DNA from: an uncultured Thermoproteales archaeon
Lineage (GTDB): Archaea > Thermoproteota > Thermoprotei > Thermoproteales > Thermoproteaceae
Direction of reading: 5' to 3'
NCBI GenBank assembly: GCA_938027595.1
Contig: CALJAK010000002.1
Coordinates: 124,001-188,000 of the forward strand
Length of the DNA: 64,000 nt
Shown: positions 7,355 to 15,568 of the stretch, piece after piece
Layout: every line of letters starts with the position of its first letter
Position numbering within the stretch: the stretch's first letter is position 1
The notes under the pieces: generated by a model
What the model saw: only the letters and a program-made list of their open reading frames with translations
The model's database searches: none
What the model was told of the DNA's origin: nothing
Made by a program: the position numbers and the translations under genes

Positions 7355-8111
7355 AACTCGCCAAAATTTTCACTGCTTCATTCGCCACTCTGATGGCGTC
7401 CTCCACCCCCACCTCCGGCTGAAACTCGTCAGTTTCTCTATTAGCTATGGCGGCGTACACGCCGCCAGCTCGCGCTCCATATATGGAAGCCATGGTGAAG
7501 ATAGTGGCAGACTCCATCTCAAAAGAGAGCACGTTAAGCCGCCTCAAGCTATCTACAAGACCCACAACCCACTGTGGCAGAAATCCGCCGAAGCCCGGTC
7601 GCTCTTGCCCCACGTAGAACGAATCTGTGGAAGCCACGATACCAACGTGGTGTCTAACTCCGAGAGATTCGGCGGCTTCCACCAACGCTCTGACGACAGT
7701 CCAATGCGCCACCGCGGGATATTCGGGAAAGGCGTACCACCTAGAGGCGCCGTCCCACCTCACGGCGGCGATGCCGATAATGACGTCCCCCAGTCTGACG
7801 TCTCTCCTCAACGCGCCGGTGGTACCCACGCGGATGAAAGTGTCTGCGCCAGCGTAGAGAAGTTCCTCTACAGCAATGGCTGTGGAGCCAGAGCCGATGC
7901 CAGTGGAGACAGCAGCTAACTCAACGCCTTTGTACTTCCCAACCCACGTCACGTACTCTCTGTTGCGAGCCAACTCTCTACCGACGTCCCAAAACTTAGC
8001 AATAGTCGGCACTCTGCCGGGGTCTCCAGGCATGAGCACATACCTAGGCACATCGCCCGGCGACAACAACAAGTGGTAGGTCCTACCGCCAACACGCGGA
8101 GCTCTGGCCAT
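7341..8111 (-). CDS. udp: Uridine/purine nucleoside phosphorylase
   Basis: A 256-residue member of the PNP/UDP family, which splits nucleosides with phosphate to free base and ribose-1-phosphate for salvage. Visible motifs are MPGDPGR (phosphate-binding loop), GIG.GS in the first domain, RVGTTGAL, and FEMESAT near the C-terminus, which contacts the ribose. The overall pattern is closest to uridine phosphorylase, but a purine substrate is possible. I start at the ATG at 8111 (MARAPRVGG) rather than 8141, because a TATATA element centred near 8133 lies about 22 nt before 8111. A small beta-rich gene overlaps its end. Confidence 0.85.
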   Translation of the reverse strand: MARAPRVGGRTYHLLLSPGDVPRYVLMPGDPGRVPTIAKFWDVGRELARNREYVTWVGKYKGVELAAVSTGIGSGSTAIAVEELLYAGADTFIRVGTTGALRRDVRLGDVIIGIAAVRWDGASRWYAFPEYPAVAHWTVVRALVEAAESLGVRHHVGIVASTDSFYVGQERPGFGGFLPQWVVGLVDSLRRLNVLSFEMESATIFTMASIYGARAGGVYAAIANRETDEFQPEVGVEDAIRVANEAVKILASYESN

Positions 8112-8166
8112 AACTGGCTCAATACCTATATATAAAAACACCGTGTCTTCGAGCCATGAGAAACAA

Positions 8167-9102
8167 TCAAACGCCCCCCCTCCACGTAGATACTCTGTAG
8201 TACAAAAGACCTGCAGCCGCCAGCGTTTTCTCCAACGCCTCCCCGTCTCTCGGCAGTAGCACCACTACGCCGCCTCTGCCAGCGCCGCTGATTTTACCAC
8301 CGTATATAAACGGCCTTGCGACCTCCAAAAGGTCTAAAACTCGCCTATCTACGACCCCCAGAGCGCCGAGAAGCCAGTTGTTCACGTCCATCAACTCCCC
8401 CACGCATTGAAAATCGCCTTCGATTAGACAGCGGTGTGCCTCCTCTACCACAGCCCCAATGGCGTCTAGCGTCGAACTTAGCGAGCGGCGTTTGGCGAGG
8501 CGGGTTTTTACCTCTCTAACTATCTCCCCCGTGGTCCCCCTCCTCGGGAGGATCGCCATGTAGAACTGCGGCAAGTCCACCGCCAGCGTCTCCACTCTAA
8601 AGGGGTTAGTCCAAATCTTCAACACGCCGCCTAGAGCCGCCACGGTCGTGTCCATAGGCGACGCCACACCCTGCACTTCTAGCTCTACTCTATGCCCCAA
8701 CTTCGCCAACTGCCACCCATCTACCTCCACACCTAGACATCTGGAGTACGCTTTCAACAACCCCACAGACACAGCCGCAGAAGTGGCGGCGCCCACCGAC
8801 GGCGGCAAGTCGCTATGTATGACAAACTTGGCAGATAGAGGTCCCCAAGTCTCTCTCGCGACTCTGAGAGCTGAGTCTATGTAGGCAAAGAAGTGATTTA
8901 CTCTATCTACCTCATACCGCCCCTCCAGTGGGCGGTATCTAACTCTCACAGATGGGCAAGTGGTCTCTATAGACAGTTGGTTATCTCTCTCACAGTGGAC
9001 ATATACACCTTTGTCTACTGCGGCAGCAATGGCGGGCTTGCCGTAGACTACTGCATGTTCTCCAAAAAGCTTTACAACACCCGGCGTGTATATCTTCATC
9101 AA
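8167..9102 (-). CDS. mvk: Mevalonate kinase
   Basis: A 311-residue GHMP-family kinase that phosphorylates mevalonate in the pathway to archaeal isoprenoid lipids. It shows the N-terminal KLFGEHAVVYGKPAI motif, the ATP loop PPSVGAATSAAVSVG (about residues 100-114), the catalytic-Asp region PMDTTVAALGG and the C-terminal GAGRGG motif. The ATG overlaps the stop codon of the ribosomal protein L10 gene by 4 bp (ATGA), so it is translationally coupled to a ribosomal gene. That ties lipid precursor supply to the L10 transcript, an arrangement inferred rather than known here. Confidence 0.93.
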   Translation of the reverse strand: MMKIYTPGVVKLFGEHAVVYGKPAIAAAVDKGVYVHCERDNQLSIETTCPSVRVRYRPLEGRYEVDRVNHFFAYIDSALRVARETWGPLSAKFVIHSDLPPSVGAATSAAVSVGLLKAYSRCLGVEVDGWQLAKLGHRVELEVQGVASPMDTTVAALGGVLKIWTNPFRVETLAVDLPQFYMAILPRRGTTGEIVREVKTRLAKRRSLSSTLDAIGAVVEEAHRCLIEGDFQCVGELMDVNNWLLGALGVVDRRVLDLLEVARPFIYGGKISGAGRGGVVVLLPRDGEALEKTLAAAGLLYYRVSTWRGGV

Positions 9103-10121
9103 AAGAGTGCGCCGAGTGAACCGGCTATGTCCTCCTCACTGGGACCCTCTTTCTTCTCCTCTATCTCAACCTTCTCTTGTTGGGGAGCCGGCGCCGCTGT
9201 TGTTGTAGATACGGTGGAAATCCCCAACTCCGGCGCTTTCGATGCCACAATTGACGCCAACGCATTCGCTTCTGCGAATGCTTTAGCCAAGAGCTGCGGT
9301 AGAGTTTCTCTTGTCACCATGCCCAGAGCTGCGGCTAGTGTGACTGCTCTACTGTGGGCAGTGGCTATAACTATTTGAAGAACCTCCGGCGTGGGGAACA
9401 CAATGTTGAGCGCCAAGTTCCTCGCGTGGATTGCGGCTGAGGTGAAGAGTTCTCTATATTTACCCAAATCTATAGCTAACTCCGAGATCTCCACATAACG
9501 CCTCCCTCTCCACAGCGCTCCCAACAACTTTAGTTGTTCAAATATCGGCTGTATGCCCACCACGCGCAAAACTTCCGCAATCTCCGGCGTGATGTCTTGC
9601 CCAGCCCTCGCCACAATTGAGTCTTTCACAATCCAAATCTTGCCCTCTTGAACTCTCGTAGGTATTTTCAACTTTCCAAATTTTGAAATTATCGGCCCCG
9701 GCGATGCGTTAGTGGGGCCAGCGGGCACCACAATGTCATACGGCGCTCTGTCGCCGGGTTTTGCAGCTCTCCTAACGCTATTCGCGGCGATTATCTTCAA
9801 AACCTCCACTGGATTTACATTTGTGAAGAAAAACCCCACTTCTCCCCTTATCCTCTCTCCTATCTCCGAGGGGAGAGAGCCATATACTTTTGTAAATGCA
9901 ATTTTGAAGAGAGTGGGCTTCACGACCTTCACCACACCGTAGGGCCTCAAATTGTATCTATATTGATTGAGCACTCTAGCCGAAAGTTTATGCAAATCAA
10001 GCAACATTACGTATTGATATTTCTTCAATAATTCAGCCACCTCTTCAGTTGTCTCCACTTTCTTCTTTGGATATGGTTTAGCTCTGGCGTAAGTCCTCTT
10101 GCCGACAATCAACATCGTCAT
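9099..10121 (-). CDS. rplP0: Ribosomal protein L10 (P0 stalk)
   Basis: A 340-residue archaeal/eukaryal-type P0 (uL10), the base of the ribosomal stalk that binds L11, 23S rRNA and L12 dimers. It has the conserved central domain (AGPTNASPGPI region), an Ala-rich helical spine for L12 binding and the conserved acidic C-terminal tail ending EEDIAGSLGALF, which recruits translational GTPases. A TATAAATAATTTA element (10135-10148) about 20 nt before the ATG gives the L10-mevalonate kinase pair its own promoter inside the end of the L1 gene. The gene for L12, often next, is not here; mevalonate kinase follows instead. Confidence 0.95.
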   Translation of the reverse strand: MTMLIVGKRTYARAKPYPKKKVETTEEVAELLKKYQYVMLLDLHKLSARVLNQYRYNLRPYGVVKVVKPTLFKIAFTKVYGSLPSEIGERIRGEVGFFFTNVNPVEVLKIIAANSVRRAAKPGDRAPYDIVVPAGPTNASPGPIISKFGKLKIPTRVQEGKIWIVKDSIVARAGQDITPEIAEVLRVVGIQPIFEQLKLLGALWRGRRYVEISELAIDLGKYRELFTSAAIHARNLALNIVFPTPEVLQIVIATAHSRAVTLAAALGMVTRETLPQLLAKAFAEANALASIVASKAPELGISTVSTTTAAPAPQQEKVEIEEKKEGPSEEDIAGSLGALF

Positions 10122-10134
10122 GAGAAAGGTGAGG

Positions 10135-10148
10135 CTATAAATAATTTA
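10135..10148 (-). promoter_or_regulatory. Internal promoter for L10-mevalonate kinase
   Basis: TATAAATAATTTA is centred about 20 nt upstream of the L10 ATG and overlaps the last codons of L1. Spacing matches the other leaderless starts in the window. Confidence 0.45.
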
Positions 10149-10814
10149 ACGTAACAAAACCTCCGCCCCCTTGGTCTTGACGGGGGGAGCCATCGTTTTC
10201 TTTATGTATATCTCCTTCAAATGTTGACGTAGTGGAAACTTCCTATCGACTTCAGACATTACCGCCAGGATGTTTGCCAATATTTCTTCTGCCTTCTGCT
10301 CTTCGGAACCTACCCTCACCTTGACCACAGGCTCCGTCCTTAACCTGACTCTCACAGATTTTCTCAATCTCTCTACCACAGTCTTGACTTCTACATTAGG
10401 CGGGACGACCTCCGGCATTTTGCCTCGGGGACCAAAGATCGGCCCCACTACTCTGCCCAAAAGCGGCATGATGTCAGGTGGCGCAATAAAGAAGTCGTAC
10501 TTCTTCGCCAACTTTCTAATTGCTCTCTTGTTTCCAGCCAACGCCTCCACCTCCTGCCGAGTCACTATTGCATCCACACCGGCGGCTTTGGCTTGCGTCT
10601 CAAATACCCCATGCGCGAAGGCAGCCACTTTGTTCAACTTAGGTGGATGCGGAAGCTCCACCAATAGATTCATCCTATTCTCCGGTTTGTTCAAATCAAT
10701 GCCTCTGAATACTGCAATCAACTCCACGCTCTGTTTAAATCTCTTCGGCCTCCCAGCTGCCAGAGCCTCCGCAATTTTCTTCAAGAGTATTTCTCTGTTC
10801 AGCGCGGTGCTCAT
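10146..10814 (-). CDS. rplA: Ribosomal protein L1
   Basis: A 222-residue uL1 protein of the large-subunit L1 stalk. It shows the signature region around [19 protein letters not shown] and the typical two-domain split fold (N-terminal helix plus [10 protein letters not shown] loop). The ATG overlaps the L11 stop region by 4 bp. The L11-L1-L10 order is the usual archaeal one. In several archaea L1 represses its own operon by binding an mRNA copy of its rRNA site; no such site was identified here. Confidence 0.96.
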   Translation of the reverse strand: MSTALNREILLKKIAEALAAGRPKRFKQSVELIAVFRGIDLNKPENRMNLLVELPHPPKLNKVAAFAHGVFETQAKAAGVDAIVTRQEVEALAGNKRAIRKLAKKYDFFIAPPDIMPLLGRVVGPIFGPRGKMPEVVPPNVEVKTVVERLRKSVRVRLRTEPVVKVRVGSEEQKAEEILANILAVMSEVDRKFPLRQHLKEIYIKKTMAPPVKTKGAEVLLR

Positions 10815-11287
10815 GGCTTGAAATATTCGTCGTATTTACCCATGTCTATCTCTTTCAACACTTCGCCAGCTGGTTTTCCATCTATAGCTATCCCCATAGC
10901 TTTACAAGTACTCACCAATTGCTTCACTGCAGCCTTGAGAGTCTTGGACTTCAGCTCGTCTCTCTTCAATTCAGCGATCTCCACCAATTGCCTTAGAGAA
11001 ATGTTTCCGATCGTCTCGTCTCTCGAGCTACGTGCGCCGGTGTCTCTGCCCAATAGTTTCAAGAGCAAATCGCCCACAGGCGGCGTGTGTATCTTCACTA
11101 CGTAAGTGCCTTGCGCTACCTCGAGCTCCACTTTCTGTATTGGATATTTGTATTTCTTAACCTCGTCTTGGACTTCTTGCAGAACTTTGCCGGGGTCTAG
11201 CCCCACTTGCTTCAAGGCGTCTTGAAACTGTGGGTTGGGGTTCACTTTGCCCCCCTGCAGCGGCACAGTTATGATGTGTTTATGCAT
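10811..11287 (-). CDS. rplK: Ribosomal protein L11
   Basis: A 158-residue uL11 protein, part of the GTPase-associated centre. It begins [14 protein letters not shown], has the [26 protein letters not shown] region and the [14 protein letters not shown] loop, and ends with the rRNA-binding C-terminal domain. I start at the ATG at 11287 rather than 11305: family members begin at this point and a symmetric GTTTTAAAAC element lies about 25 nt upstream (11306-11317), just after the NusG stop. L1 overlaps its 3' end. Confidence 0.95.
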   Translation of the reverse strand: MHKHIITVPLQGGKVNPNPQFQDALKQVGLDPGKVLQEVQDEVKKYKYPIQKVELEVAQGTYVVKIHTPPVGDLLLKLLGRDTGARSSRDETIGNISLRQLVEIAELKRDELKSKTLKAAVKQLVSTCKAMGIAIDGKPAGEVLKEIDMGKYDEYFKP

Positions 11288-11305
11288 CGACGTGGTGGAG
11301 AACAC

Positions 11306-11317
11306 AGTTTTAAAACT
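11306..11317 (-). promoter_or_regulatory. TATA-like element for L11-L1
   Basis: GTTTTAAAAC, a perfect palindrome, is centred about 25 nt before the L11 ATG at 11287 and directly follows the nusG stop codon. Confidence 0.45.
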
Positions 11318-11782
11318 TTACCCCTGCGCCCCCCTCTTTACAAGTTTCACTTCAGTTATCTTGAGGTCTAGAGGCATGGGGAAGACGCTGTCTAACAACT
11401 CGACTCTCACAACGCCCTTCTCTCTATCTACCCAAGTGACTCTAGCTCTGCTGCCCTTCAACACGTCAGCCACGATTTCCACCTCGTCGTTTACTTCTAT
11501 CTCAACAGCGGGCTTAGCCGGCTTGAGCATGTTAACAACGTTGTCTACGTTTGTGACGCCTTTCATCACTCCCTTGATGTGTTTCACGCCGTATACCGCT
11601 CTGGTAACCGCGGGGAGAGACTCACCCTCTATGAACATTATGCCAAACGTCTCTGGGGGGACTACTATTGAATATATGGGGATTTTTCCAGACTCAATAC
11701 GGAGTTTCAGAACTATCACAATGTTGTACTCTTGGCGACTGACTACGCTTATGGTATATACGGGGCACCTCTCTTGCGACAT
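11318..11782 (-). CDS. nusG: Transcription elongation factor NusG/Spt5
   Basis: A 154-residue archaeal Spt5 with an N-terminal NGN domain (residues 1-85) that binds the RNA polymerase clamp, and a C-terminal KOW domain (about 95-150; EVNDEVEIVADVLKGSRARVTWVD). It acts with Spt4 to keep polymerase processive and can couple it to ribosomes. The ATG overlaps the stop codon of secE. The secE-nusG-rplK order is conserved in archaea and bacteria. Confidence 0.93.
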   Translation of the reverse strand: MSQERCPVYTISVVSRQEYNIVIVLKLRIESGKIPIYSIVVPPETFGIMFIEGESLPAVTRAVYGVKHIKGVMKGVTNVDNVVNMLKPAKPAVEIEVNDEVEIVADVLKGSRARVTWVDREKGVVRVELLDSVFPMPLDLKITEVKLVKRGAQG

Positions 11783-12081
11783 TACCTCAGCTTTATCAAG
11801 AGGTAGAGCATCCCCACTAGGATAATCCCCATGGAGACCAACACAGCTATGGATTCGGCAATTGGGTCGCCCAACGACGCCAGTGGCTGTTTATATATGA
11901 AGCTGGAGAGATACAAGCCAGATATGTGAAACACCAATTGGAACACCCCCGCCACGAATATTATGAAGAACAAGAATCTAGTAGTTGTCTTGAATTCATT
12001 CTCGTCGGGGCGTCTAGCCACCGACACTACCCACTTGATGTCTCTCAGTACGTTCATAATTTTCTCTCTAAGCGAAGCCAC
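11782..12081 (-). CDS. secE: Preprotein translocase subunit SecE/Sec61-gamma, extended
   Basis: A 99-residue protein whose N-terminal half fits SecE/Sec61 gamma, the clamp subunit of the SecYEG channel: a cytosolic amphipathic helix (IMNVLRDIKWVVSVARRPDENEF) followed by a membrane helix. It has a second hydrophobic segment (ESIAVLVSMGIILVGMLYLLI, about residues 73-93) not found in the usual roughly 60-residue single-span archaeal protein. Identification rests on the N-terminal half and the position before nusG. The GTG start lies about 22 nt after a TTTATAAAG element. Confidence 0.75.
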   Translation of the reverse strand: MASLREKIMNVLRDIKWVVSVARRPDENEFKTTTRFLFFIIFVAGVFQLVFHISGLYLSSFIYKQPLASLGDPIAESIAVLVSMGIILVGMLYLLIKLR

Positions 12082-12106
12082 GTAAATATCTACACACTTT
12101 ATAAAT

Positions 12107-13021
12107 TTACAGCAATTGACTTAGGTAACTAGATTTGGTGAATTTAACTAAATCTCCATAACTCTGCCCAACGCCCAGGAAATAAACTGGCTTCTTCAAT
12201 ATGTACATGAAAGTGAGTATTGAACCGCCTTTTGGATATGCGTCTACCTTTGTGGCAATCATGCCATCTATCGTGACGTGTTTGGAGTAGTGTCTCGCTA
12301 TTTCCAAAGCTTCGTTGCCAAGCTGCGCGTCGAACACAAATATAGAAAAGTGCGGCTCGACCACCCGCTGTATTTTCTTCAATTCTTCCATTAAATTCAC
12401 GTCGGTGTGCATACGTCCAGCGGTGTCAATCAACACCATGTGATACCCCCGCGACTTGGCGTGTTGCACGGCGTCGTACGCCACGGAGGCTGGGTCAGAC
12501 CCATAAGGACCACTCACTACTCTAAACCCAACCCGCTTCCCGTGCTCTTCCAGTTGTTCTCTAGCGCCAGCTCTGAAAGTGTCTGCAGCGGCGGCGAGAG
12601 TCCTAAACCCCATCTCTTGTAGTTGGTAAGCCATCTTCGCTAAGGTGGTGGTTTTGCCATAGCCGTTGGGTCCTAAGAACATCACCACTTGGGGGCGAGT
12701 TTGCTGTAGAGCATTTTTCACTTCTCCGTAGAAATCCACGTCTGGCACGTCGTTTAGTATGGCCAATAGTGAGTTATATACGGCGTTCTTCACCACTCCC
12801 TCTCTATCTCCAAAGCGGGGTACTTTCAAATTTAGAAGACTCTTCTCCAACTCAGCCACCACGGCGTCAACTACCTCAATCGCTACGTCGTTCTCAACCA
12901 AATCGTAGTACAACTCTGAAGTCAACTTCTCCACCTCCCGCCTAGAGAGTGTCTCTTCCCTAACTGCAGAAACTACAGAATCTATAAATTTAGAAAATGT
13001 CTTTTTGAGTTTTTCAAACAT
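12107..13021 (-). CDS. ftsY: Signal recognition particle receptor FtsY
   Basis: A 304-residue SRP GTPase that docks SRP-ribosome complexes at the membrane. It has a short N-terminal NG-type four-helix region without the long acidic A domain, G1 GPNGYGKTTT, DTAGR (G3), TKVDAYPKGG (G4) and the C-terminal GVGQSYGDL motif. The usual DALTGQ box appears as DAQLGNEA. Its start overlaps the prefoldin alpha gene by 8 bp, and the prefoldin-ftsY order is common in crenarchaea. Confidence 0.95.
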   Translation of the reverse strand: MFEKLKKTFSKFIDSVVSAVREETLSRREVEKLTSELYYDLVENDVAIEVVDAVVAELEKSLLNLKVPRFGDREGVVKNAVYNSLLAILNDVPDVDFYGEVKNALQQTRPQVVMFLGPNGYGKTTTLAKMAYQLQEMGFRTLAAAADTFRAGAREQLEEHGKRVGFRVVSGPYGSDPASVAYDAVQHAKSRGYHMVLIDTAGRMHTDVNLMEELKKIQRVVEPHFSIFVFDAQLGNEALEIARHYSKHVTIDGMIATKVDAYPKGGSILTFMYILKKPVYFLGVGQSYGDLVKFTKSSYLSQLL

Positions 13022-13424
13022 TTCTAATTCCCAACTTCTCCAACACGTCCCGCAGTTGGTTAGCTCTCTGTAAGAGTTTCTCGATGTTTTCCTCTAGCGC
13101 GGTTTTCACTTTTGAATACTCCTCTATCCTCTCCCTCACGATTCTCTCTGCGTTTTCTAAATCTAAAAACGCGTGGTAACCAGCCCCCAGTGGCGTGAAG
13201 ACCTCCACTGCGTTGAAGACACCAGCCACAAACAACCCCGCGCCGATGTGAACCAACGTCTCGCCATTTTTGTTTTTCAGTATTTGGATTCCGTCTACTG
13301 CGCTCGTCAACTCGCTCAACACTTCTGAAATAGATGCATGTTGCGACTGGAGGCTAGCCAAGAGTTCGTTAATTAGTTGGTACTCCTCAAGTAATCTCTG
13401 TACCTCCTGCCGCGAGATCGACAT
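13014..13424 (-). CDS. pfdA: Prefoldin alpha subunit
   Basis: A 136-residue coiled-coil protein with a central beta-hairpin pair (VHIGAGLFVAG ... FTPLGAGYHAFLDL), the prefoldin alpha (GimC alpha) architecture. Two alpha and four beta subunits form a jellyfish-shaped ATP-independent holdase that passes clients to the thermosome. It sits between L18Ae and FtsY, one base after the former's stop codon. Confidence 0.93.
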   Translation of the reverse strand: MSISRQEVQRLLEEYQLINELLASLQSQHASISEVLSELTSAVDGIQILKNKNGETLVHIGAGLFVAGVFNAVEVFTPLGAGYHAFLDLENAERIVRERIEEYSKVKTALEENIEKLLQRANQLRDVLEKLGIRNV

Positions 13425-13425
13425 G

Positions 13426-13656
13426 TCAATGTTTCGAAATCTTATCTAGAGCCAACAACAACTTCACATTTTCACTCTCCACGTTCTCCACTGGAGTCAC
13501 GTTCTCTATCTTAATCTCTACACGTTTAACTCTATGCCTACTGCCAACTAACGAATAAACCTTCTCCACGGCGTCGTGTGGCTTCTCGGCTGGTATCTCG
13601 AGAGTGAATTTCATACCTCTAGAAGTGTAGCCAGAGACACGGTACACTTTAACCAT
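13426..13656 (-). CDS. rpl18a: Ribosomal protein L18Ae (LX)
   Basis: A 76-residue eL20/LX protein of the large subunit. Family features are MVKVYRVSGY at the N-terminus, the MKFTLEIPAEKP segment and the helix AVEKVYSLVGSRHRVKR followed by KIENVTPV. It is the usual neighbour of aIF6 and prefoldin in crenarchaea. Confidence 0.93.
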   Translation of the reverse strand: MVKVYRVSGYTSRGMKFTLEIPAEKPHDAVEKVYSLVGSRHRVKRVEIKIENVTPVENVESENVKLLLALDKISKH

Positions 13657-13686
13657 GCCACCAAGCCAAATGTGGTATTAAAAGAT

Positions 13687-14355
13687 TTACCCCAAAACTT
13701 GGTTTATTTTCATAAGTTCCGGACCTGCAGTTTCGTCGCCCACTAGCGCTCCCTTGTCATTGACCACTATGCCGCCCCTCAAGAAACTCTTCCCCTTGTT
13801 TGCAGTCCCCACGTCTACCTTGATGTTGAAATACTGCGCCAGTTTTTTCAAGTCTTCGTCTGTGGCTTCTGGAGTCGCCAAGAGCCCCCTGTTGTTCAAC
13901 ACAGCGAGTGACCCCACCAGCGGGTTGTTCGCAATTGTGTCCACTATCACCTCCACGCCTAACGTGTCAGCCACAGTCTTTCTATTGGCGGTTTCGAGAA
14001 GTGGCGAGACTAGGGCAGTTTTATTACTTGCCAAAATCAAGTTAGAAATCGCCGTATATCTCGTGTCGAGTATCGCTACGTTAAAACCAAGCGTCTTGAA
14101 TAACTTCACCTCCTCCTCCATTGCTAGCGGCGGTAGTAAAATACCGTTGTCGTTCAACGCGAGGAAAATTCCAAGCAGTGGCGATTTCGCCACGGTAAAC
14201 CTCGCTATGGTTGTGCCCAGCGTAGTGCGTATCACGTCGTCGATTTTCTCCGGAGCATCCGGCGGTATGAACGTCACTAGGTTGTTTGTAGCAATAAAAA
14301 CGCCGATGGTGGAAGAGCCAAATATCTTGAGAGGCGTGACGTCAAACGTGGGCAT
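13687..14355 (-). CDS. eif6: Translation initiation factor aIF6
   Basis: A 222-residue ribosome anti-association factor of the IF6 pentein fold. Five repeats are visible by the recurring (L/N)N(D/N)xGxL(L/V)x(P/T) pattern near residues 25, 70, 115, 155 and 195. It binds the 50S subunit at the L14/L24e side and blocks premature joining to 30S. It overlaps the 3' end of L31e by 14 bp, which fits their usual co-transcription. Confidence 0.96.
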   Translation of the reverse strand: MPTFDVTPLKIFGSSTIGVFIATNNLVTFIPPDAPEKIDDVIRTTLGTTIARFTVAKSPLLGIFLALNDNGILLPPLAMEEEVKLFKTLGFNVAILDTRYTAISNLILASNKTALVSPLLETANRKTVADTLGVEVIVDTIANNPLVGSLAVLNNRGLLATPEATDEDLKKLAQYFNIKVDVGTANKGKSFLRGGIVVNDKGALVGDETAGPELMKINQVLG

Positions 14356-14623
14356 TTTTCACATTCACAGAGACTGTGCCATCTTCATACTTCTCCGCCA
14401 CAATGTGGATTTTCCGCGGCGGCTTTTCAATGCCGCGAGACCACAAGAGGAGATTGAGCCCCTGGCTAATTTTCACTTTCTCAATTTCTACTTTTAGATG
14501 TCTCGCTACAAATTTCCTTATATACCTCACTGAATACTTCGCTCTCTTGGTTCTCGAAACTTCGTACACACGCCGCAGATTTATTACATATTCACTACTA
14601 CTCACCACTTTTTTCTCAGACAC
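14342..14623 (-). CDS. rpl31e: Ribosomal protein L31e
   Basis: A 93-residue eL31 protein near the exit tunnel. It contains [18 protein letters not shown] and RKFVARHLK, followed by a KI.G.N..LW.RG.EKPPRKI segment, all typical. The start is the GTG at 14623, about 23 nt after a TTTAATATA element at 14641-14652; reading on upstream in this frame gives non-homologous residues. It heads the run aIF6, L18Ae, prefoldin, FtsY, SecE, NusG. L39e, its common neighbour in archaea, is encoded separately at 22.6 kb. Confidence 0.94.
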   Translation of the reverse strand: MSEKKVVSSSEYVINLRRVYEVSRTKRAKYSVRYIRKFVARHLKVEIEKVKISQGLNLLLWSRGIEKPPRKIHIVAEKYEDGTVSVNVKNAHV

Positions 14624-14767
14624 GTTTTTAGAAATAATGTGGTATATTAAACTTAACGATAGCCCCAGTACAACTCTGGTTTTTTCTCTTTCTTCTCTAG
14701 TTGAGTCCCCTTGTGTTTCAATATATACATAGTAACTACTACCTCCACTTATTTAAAGTTAGTTCGT

Positions 14768-15568
14768 ATGAAGTACATAGAAATGCAGAGCTATAAGGAT
14801 AGTAATTCTGTGATTAACCCAGAGAAGTTGTTAGAGTTAGTAATGAAACACGCTGTGAAGATAGATGGAGAAGTCTATAGACTATACAGGAGATTTAGAG
14901 CAGATAAATGGTACGGGGGGATCGCCACGGGAGACGTGGTGGGTTGTAACTTGCGGTGTGGAATGTGTTGGGCTTGGAAAATTTCTTACTCTCTCTCGGG
15001 CGGTGTTTGGATGTCGCCAGTTGATGTAGCGGTTAAGTTAGAAGAAATCGCCAAGAGTAGGGGATTTAGACAAGTGAGGATATCTGGCGGCGAACCACTC
15101 ATAGCTCCACGGCATTTGTTAAAAGTCGCAGACCACTTAACAAACTACACTTTCGTCGTGGAGACAAACGGATTGTTAATTACCAGGGATTTAGCTAGAG
15201 AATTCGCCAATAGGCCGCAAGTGATTGTGAGAGTGTCCATAAAGGGAGCCACCCCCGAGGAGTTTTCTAAAATTACCCAATCGCCACCGTATTACTTCCA
15301 CCGTCAGATAGAAGCTATAAAGATTTTGGTAGAGAGCGGTTTGAAGCCCTGCGTAGATGTATATCCAGCAGCCATGTTGGGATTCTCTACAGACGAAACT
15401 ATAAAGAGTCTAGAAAAAACGCTAGCTGGCGTTGATCCACGCCTATCTGACTGTGTAGACGTTGAATATGTAATACTCTACCCACACGTGGTGAAATTAC
15501 TGAGGGCTAGGGGACTCACGCCGACTAAAGCCGTAACGCCGAGCGGAATACCGGCGTTCATGATATGA
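14768..15568 (+). CDS. Radical SAM protein coupled to a HhH-GPD glycosylase
   Basis: A 266-residue radical SAM enzyme. The [4Fe-4S] motif C-x3-C-x2-C is at Cys 60, 64 and 67, followed by the SAM-binding GGEPL motif at 108-112 and an ETNG strand. There is no obvious second cluster domain, so its radical chemistry and substrate cannot be named. The ATG at 14768 is used; another at 14783 lies nearer the expected distance from the TTATTTAAA element (14748-14756). Its last codons overlap the start of the downstream DNA-glycosylase-like gene by 4 bp (ATGA), implying co-translation, so a role in nucleic-acid base chemistry is a reasonable but untested inference. Confidence 0.82.
   Translation: MKYIEMQSYKDSNSVINPEKLLELVMKHAVKIDGEVYRLYRRFRADKWYGGIATGDVVGCNLRCGMCWAWKISYSLSGGVWMSPVDVAVKLEEIAKSRGFRQVRISGGEPLIAPRHLLKVADHLTNYTFVVETNGLLITRDLAREFANRPQVIVRVSIKGATPEEFSKITQSPPYYFHRQIEAIKILVESGLKPCVDVYPAAMLGFSTDETIKSLEKTLAGVDPRLSDCVDVEYVILYPHVVKLLRARGLTPTKAVTPSGIPAFMI

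Noticed and set aside
14653-14767. A 25-codon minus-strand ORF and a CCAG/CTGG hairpin upstream of L31e
   Set aside because: Neither matches a known ribosomal protein such as L39e (found at 22.6 kb) nor a C/D layout; the segment is adequately explained as two divergent promoters.
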